Source of the DNA: DATLAN01 sp035527455
GTDB lineage: Bacteria > Planctomycetota > Planctomycetia > Pirellulales > Thermoguttaceae
Length of the DNA: 26,022 nucleotides
NCBI GenBank assembly: GCA_035527455.1
Contig: DATLAN010000332.1
Location: 1 to 26,022, forward strand
Direction of reading: 5' to 3'
The notes below the pieces were generated by a model that was not told where the DNA came from, ran no database searches, and worked only from the letters and a program-made list of their open reading frames with translations. Positions 23,295 to 26,022 of this stretch are shown here, one piece after another; the stretch's first letter is position 1; every line of letters starts with the position of its first letter. A program made the position numbers and the translations under genes.

Positions 23295-23843
23295 ATGCGA
23301 CGAATTTTCCTGGCAATACGCGTTTTCTTCATCACGTTGTTCAGCGCCGCGGCGGCCCGGCGGATCGAGCAGGCTCTCGGGGGGGCCGAAGCGGCAAAAG
23401 AAGAAGGTGCCCGGCCGAAGCCTTCGGCAAAACCCAAACCGCCGGCCGAGTCGAAACCCACCCGCAGCGAAGCGTTGACCCTCTTGGCCGCCCTGCAGCG
23501 GGAGGCCCGGTTCATCGACTTCGTGCAAGAGCCGCTGGGCAGCTACAGCGACGCCCAAATCGGGGCCGCCGCACGCGACGTCCATCGCGACTGCGGAAAA
23601 GTGTTCGAGCGTCTGTTTGCCCTCGAGCCGGTTCTCGCCGACCGGGAAGGCGCCGAGGTCGACGTGCCCGCCGGATTCGACCCGGGCCGATACCGCCTGA
23701 CGGGCAACGTGACCGGCGAGCCACCCTTCCGCGGACAGATGGTCCACCACGGCTGGGAGGCGTCGATCTGCGAGCTGCCCGCCTGGTCCGGAACCAAAGC
23801 CGCCGCCCGAGTGGTCGCGCCGGTGGAAGTGGAGTTGACGTAG
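23295..23843 (+). CDS. DUF2760 domain protein
   Basis: The protein has 182 residues from the ATG at 23295; the frame is open upstream to 23229, but MRRIFLAIRVFFITLFSAAA is the usual start of this family. That hydrophobic segment could anchor it in the membrane. A Pro/Lys/Glu-rich linker (about 34-62) follows, then the DUF2760 domain: ALTLLAALQREARFIDFVQE, YSDAQIGAAARDVHRDCGKV, YRLTGNVTGEPPFRGQMVHH and GWEASICELP. Function unknown. The gene directly precedes a divergent Hsp70, an arrangement seen repeatedly in bacteria, which suggests a joint role with the chaperone, for example as a membrane-linked partner. The ribosome-binding sequence (AGAAAG) is weak. Confidence 0.9.
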   Translation: MRRIFLAIRVFFITLFSAAAARRIEQALGGAEAAKEEGARPKPSAKPKPPAESKPTRSEALTLLAALQREARFIDFVQEPLGSYSDAQIGAAARDVHRDCGKVFERLFALEPVLADREGAEVDVPAGFDPGRYRLTGNVTGEPPFRGQMVHHGWEASICELPAWSGTKAAARVVAPVEVELT

Positions 23844-23920
23844 TGAGTAGCTTTGCAGAACGAGTTGACGGAATCCTATGCAGCTCCCAACTTTACAGTG
23901 CAGGATTGCCGGATGTTGCC

Positions 23921-24005
23921 GTTTAGCGGGCGGGCTTGCCCGCCGTTCCTTCCTTTGCCGGGAAAACGGTGCTTCCGCAACGGCGGGCAAGCCCGCCCGC
24001 TAAAC
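23921..24005. repeat. perfect 27-bp inverted repeat with 31-base spacer
   Basis: The arms 23921-23947 (GTTTAGCGGGCGGGCTTGCC and 7 more bases) and 23979-24005 are exact reverse complements. Each arm itself contains the smaller palindrome GGCGGGCTTGCCCGCC. Downstream, at 24001-24048, a short unit CGCTAAA(C/T)GCAGC(A/G) recurs three times. The element fills the gap between DUF2760 and Hsp70 without obvious damage to either. It may attenuate or stabilise the shared transcript. Confidence 0.93.
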
Positions 24006-24053
24006 GCAGCATGCGCTAAATGCAGCGCACGCTAAACGCAGCATGATGGAACC

Positions 24054-24058
24054 GAGGA
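24054..24058 (+). promoter_or_regulatory. ribosome-binding site supporting the Hsp70 start at 24067
   Basis: GAGGA sits 8 bases before the ATG at 24067. An ATG at 24043 in the same frame lies upstream of it, inside a short direct repeat, and has no such site. Confidence 0.7.
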
Positions 24059-24066
24059 AGACATAC

Positions 24067-25863
24067 ATGACCGCAAAATATATCGTGGGTATCGACCTGG
24101 GCACGACCAACAGCGTGCTGGCTTACGTGCCCGTGGAAACGGACCGGCCGAGCGTCCACTTGCTGCCGATCCCGCAACTGGTCGCCGCCGGCACCGTGGA
24201 ATCGCGCACCGTGCTCCCCTCATTCCTGTATCTGGCCGCCGAACAGGAGTCGGCCGGGGGCGCGTTCGATCTGCCCTGGGCGGCCGAGTGCGAGTTCGCC
24301 ACCGGCGAGTTCGCCCGGGGACAGGCCGCGGAAGTGCCCGACCGGACGGTCGCCGCCGCGAAGTCGTGGCTGTGTCACAGCCGGGTCGACCGGCATCAGG
24401 CGATCCTGCCGTGGAACGCGTCGGAAGAGATCCCCAAGGTTTCGCCGGTGACCGCCGCCCGTCGCTACCTGGAGCATCTGGCGGCGGCCTGGGAACACGC
24501 TTTCCCCGACGCGCCGATCGCCGAGCAGCAGGTCGTGTTGACCGTTCCCGCCTCGTTCGACGCCAGCGCCCGGGAGCTGACGCGCGAGGCCGCCTTGGCC
24601 GCCGGGCTGCCGCGGGGGCTGGTGCTGCTGGAGGAACCGCAAGCGGCCGTCTATTCGTGGCTGGCCGCCACGGGCGAACATTGGCGGGACCTGCTGGCCG
24701 TCGGCGATACGCTGCTGGTCTGCGACGTCGGCGGCGGCACGACCGACCTGACGCTGGTCGGCGTGGGCGAAGAGAACGGCGAACTGGCCCTGAACCGGAT
24801 CGCCGTGGGCAACCACCTGCTGGTCGGCGGCGACAACATGGATCTGACGCTGGCCCACTTCGTGGCCGGGCAGTTCGCCGAGCAGGGCGTGCGACTCGAC
24901 CCCTGGCAGTCGGTCGCGCTGTGGCACTCCTGCCGCAACGCCAAGGAATCGCTGCTCTCGCCGGATGGAAAAGAGAAACATCCGATTTCCGTCCTCGGAC
25001 GCGGCAGCAAGCTGATCGGCGGGACCGTATCGGTCGAGGTGGAACGTTCGGCCGTGGGCGAGTTGCTGGTCGACGGCTTCTTCCCGCGCTGCAAGCTGAC
25101 CGATCGGCCGGCCCGGCGTCGGGCGTCCGGGTTCCAGGAGATCGGACTGCCGTTCGAGTCGGACACGGGCGTGACGCGTCACCTGGCGGCGTTTCTGCAG
25201 GCCCACGGCGACGATCCGACCCGGCCGGTCCAACCCACGCGGGTGTTGTTCAACGGCGGGGTGTTCAAGGCCGACGTGTTGCGGGAGCGGCTGCTGGAGG
25301 TGTTGTCGGACTGGTTCGCTGCGGAGTCGGCCCCGCAGATGCTGGCCGGCGAGCACGACCTGGACCACGCGGCGGCCCGGGGGGCGGCCTATTACGGCTG
25401 GGCCAAGCAGTCCGGCGGCGTGCGGATCCGCGGCGGCACGGCCCGGGCCTATTACGTGGGGATCGAGACGGCCGGCCTGGCGGTACCCGGTGCCGCGCGG
25501 CCGCTTCGGGCGTTGTGCGTGGTGCCGTTTGGGATGGAGGAAGGCACGGAAACGGACGTGCCCGGCGAGGAGATCGGCCTGGTCGTCGGCGAGTCGGCCC
25601 ATTTCCGCATCTTCAGCTCCTCGACGCGCAAAGAGGACCGCCCCGGCGACGTGCTGGCGACCTGGACCGCGGACGAGCTGTCGGAGACCGACTCGCTTCA
25701 AACCGAACTGCCGGCCGATGAAGCCATCGACGAGCCCTACGTGCCCGTCCGATTCCACTCGCGGCTTACCGAGCTGGGGATGTTCGAGCTATGGTGCGTT
25801 TCCACCAAGACCGAAGGGCGGTGGAAGCTGGAGTTCAGCGTGCGGGAAGACGTGCCGGTATAG
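24067..25863 (+). CDS. divergent Hsp70-family (DnaK-like) protein
   Basis: The protein has 598 residues. ATP-binding landmarks are intact: phosphate-1 loop GIDLGTTNSVLAYV (8-21), a QQVVLTVPASFDASAR connector, phosphate-2 loop LVCDVGGGTTDLTLVGVG, GGDNMDLTLAHFVAGQF, and adenosine motif VLFNGGVFKADVLRERLLEV. The C-terminal region keeps a substrate-binding-like part (ETDVPGEEIGLVVGESAHFR) but lacks the long helical lid and acidic tail of DnaK (about 638 residues). It is not DnaK itself: there is no dnaJ or grpE nearby and the sequence is clearly divergent. It follows DUF2760 on the same strand, separated by a 27-bp inverted repeat, and probably works with it. ATPase activity is likely; the client is unknown. 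Confidence 0.93.
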   Translation: MTAKYIVGIDLGTTNSVLAYVPVETDRPSVHLLPIPQLVAAGTVESRTVLPSFLYLAAEQESAGGAFDLPWAAECEFATGEFARGQAAEVPDRTVAAAKSWLCHSRVDRHQAILPWNASEEIPKVSPVTAARRYLEHLAAAWEHAFPDAPIAEQQVVLTVPASFDASARELTREAALAAGLPRGLVLLEEPQAAVYSWLAATGEHWRDLLAVGDTLLVCDVGGGTTDLTLVGVGEENGELALNRIAVGNHLLVGGDNMDLTLAHFVAGQFAEQGVRLDPWQSVALWHSCRNAKESLLSPDGKEKHPISVLGRGSKLIGGTVSVEVERSAVGELLVDGFFPRCKLTDRPARRRASGFQEIGLPFESDTGVTRHLAAFLQAHGDDPTRPVQPTRVLFNGGVFKADVLRERLLEVLSDWFAAESAPQMLAGEHDLDHAAARGAAYYGWAKQSGGVRIRGGTARAYYVGIETAGLAVPGAARPLRALCVVPFGMEEGTETDVPGEEIGLVVGESAHFRIFSSSTRKEDRPGDVLATWTADELSETDSLQTELPADEAIDEPYVPVRFHSRLTELGMFELWCVSTKTEGRWKLEFSVREDVPV

Positions 25864-25932
25864 CAGCCGTCTCGCTCCGCGGATAGTAGCCGTCTCGCTC
25901 CTAGGACGTGAATCTATTACAGGACGAGACGG
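25861..25932. repeat. tandem 23-bp repeat with inverted partner after the Hsp70 gene
   Basis: Two 23-base units (25861-25883 and 25884-25906; 20 of 23 identical, both containing AGCCGTCTCGCTCC) begin at the Hsp70 stop codon. An inverted partner AGGACGAGACGG lies at 25921-25932. CCGTCTCG of either unit can pair with CGAGACGG at 25925-25932, followed by a T-rich stretch (TTTTCG, then TTTTTTGTTTTCTG), so this may act as the terminator of the DUF2760-Hsp70 transcript. Confidence 0.7.
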
Positions 25933-26022
25933 TTAGACTCTTTTCGAGTGCTGTTTTTTGTTTTCTGTTGCCAATCGAGCAGTTCGTTCTGCTGGTTGGT
26001 CGTATCTGTTGGGTGCGTGTTG

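Noticed and set aside
22960..23478. 172-codon plus-strand open frame upstream of DUF2760
   Set aside because: It overlaps the DUF2760 start in another frame and has no recognisable sequence pattern.
24220..25758. Long open frames on both strands (also 24288-25721 plus) within the Hsp70 gene
   Set aside because: Neither has domain features; the Hsp70 frame has all ATP-binding motifs.

Overview
The window looks like chromosomal DNA from a high-GC member of the Planctomycetota, probably a Pirellulales-type organism. This is inferred from a DUF2760 gene next to a divergent Hsp70, a PEP-CTERM surface protein, a THUMP-like methyltransferase, a secreted beta-propeller protein of glycosidase type, large secreted proteins of unknown function, and intergenic spaces full of short palindromic repeats. 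No rRNA gene or other species-level marker is present.

Layout. Positions 1-2375 (minus strand) hold a GNAT-type acyltransferase cut by the left edge, an alpha-oxoamine synthase (serine palmitoyltransferase/BioF family) and a hotdog-fold acyl-CoA thioesterase: a possible lipid set. Positions 2647-6424 (plus) hold a THUMP-like methyltransferase and an 831-residue secreted protein. Positions 6438-9284 (minus) form an ion and osmotic stress group: CorA, an MscS channel and DUF432. A chimeric secreted protein follows at 9489-10502. Positions 10624-13977 (minus) carry an antibiotic-biosynthesis-monooxygenase-fold protein, leuD, leuC (isopropylmalate isomerase, leucine synthesis) and a YqgE/AlgH protein. 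A secreted glycosidase-like protein lies at 14680-16098.

Positions 16221-22024 are a decayed mobile island next to a tRNA-Leu(CAA) gene. It contains two unrelated tyrosine-recombinase remnants, a TIR-like defence-type protein with a frameshift, two unknown genes (one with an in-frame stop), and pieces of a DEAD/DEAH helicase, a primase-polymerase, a RepA-like AAA ATPase, a ParB-like DNA methylase and a GHMP sugar kinase. The pieces abut one another through deletion junctions, and some junctions leave long open frames that look like new fusion proteins.

After the island, a PEP-CTERM protein (minus) and the DUF2760-Hsp70 pair (plus) are ordinary intact genes. At least six palindromic or tandem repeat types occupy the intergenic gaps. 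One sits exactly at the leuC/leuD junction and may be translated as an N-terminal extension of LeuD.

The items most worth a second look are the TIR-like plus beta-rich domain protein at the tRNA, the helicase-primase-ATPase chimera, the leuC-leuD junction, and the oxoamine synthase-GNAT pair as a possible sphingolipid route. All family assignments come from reading the sequence; no database search was run.
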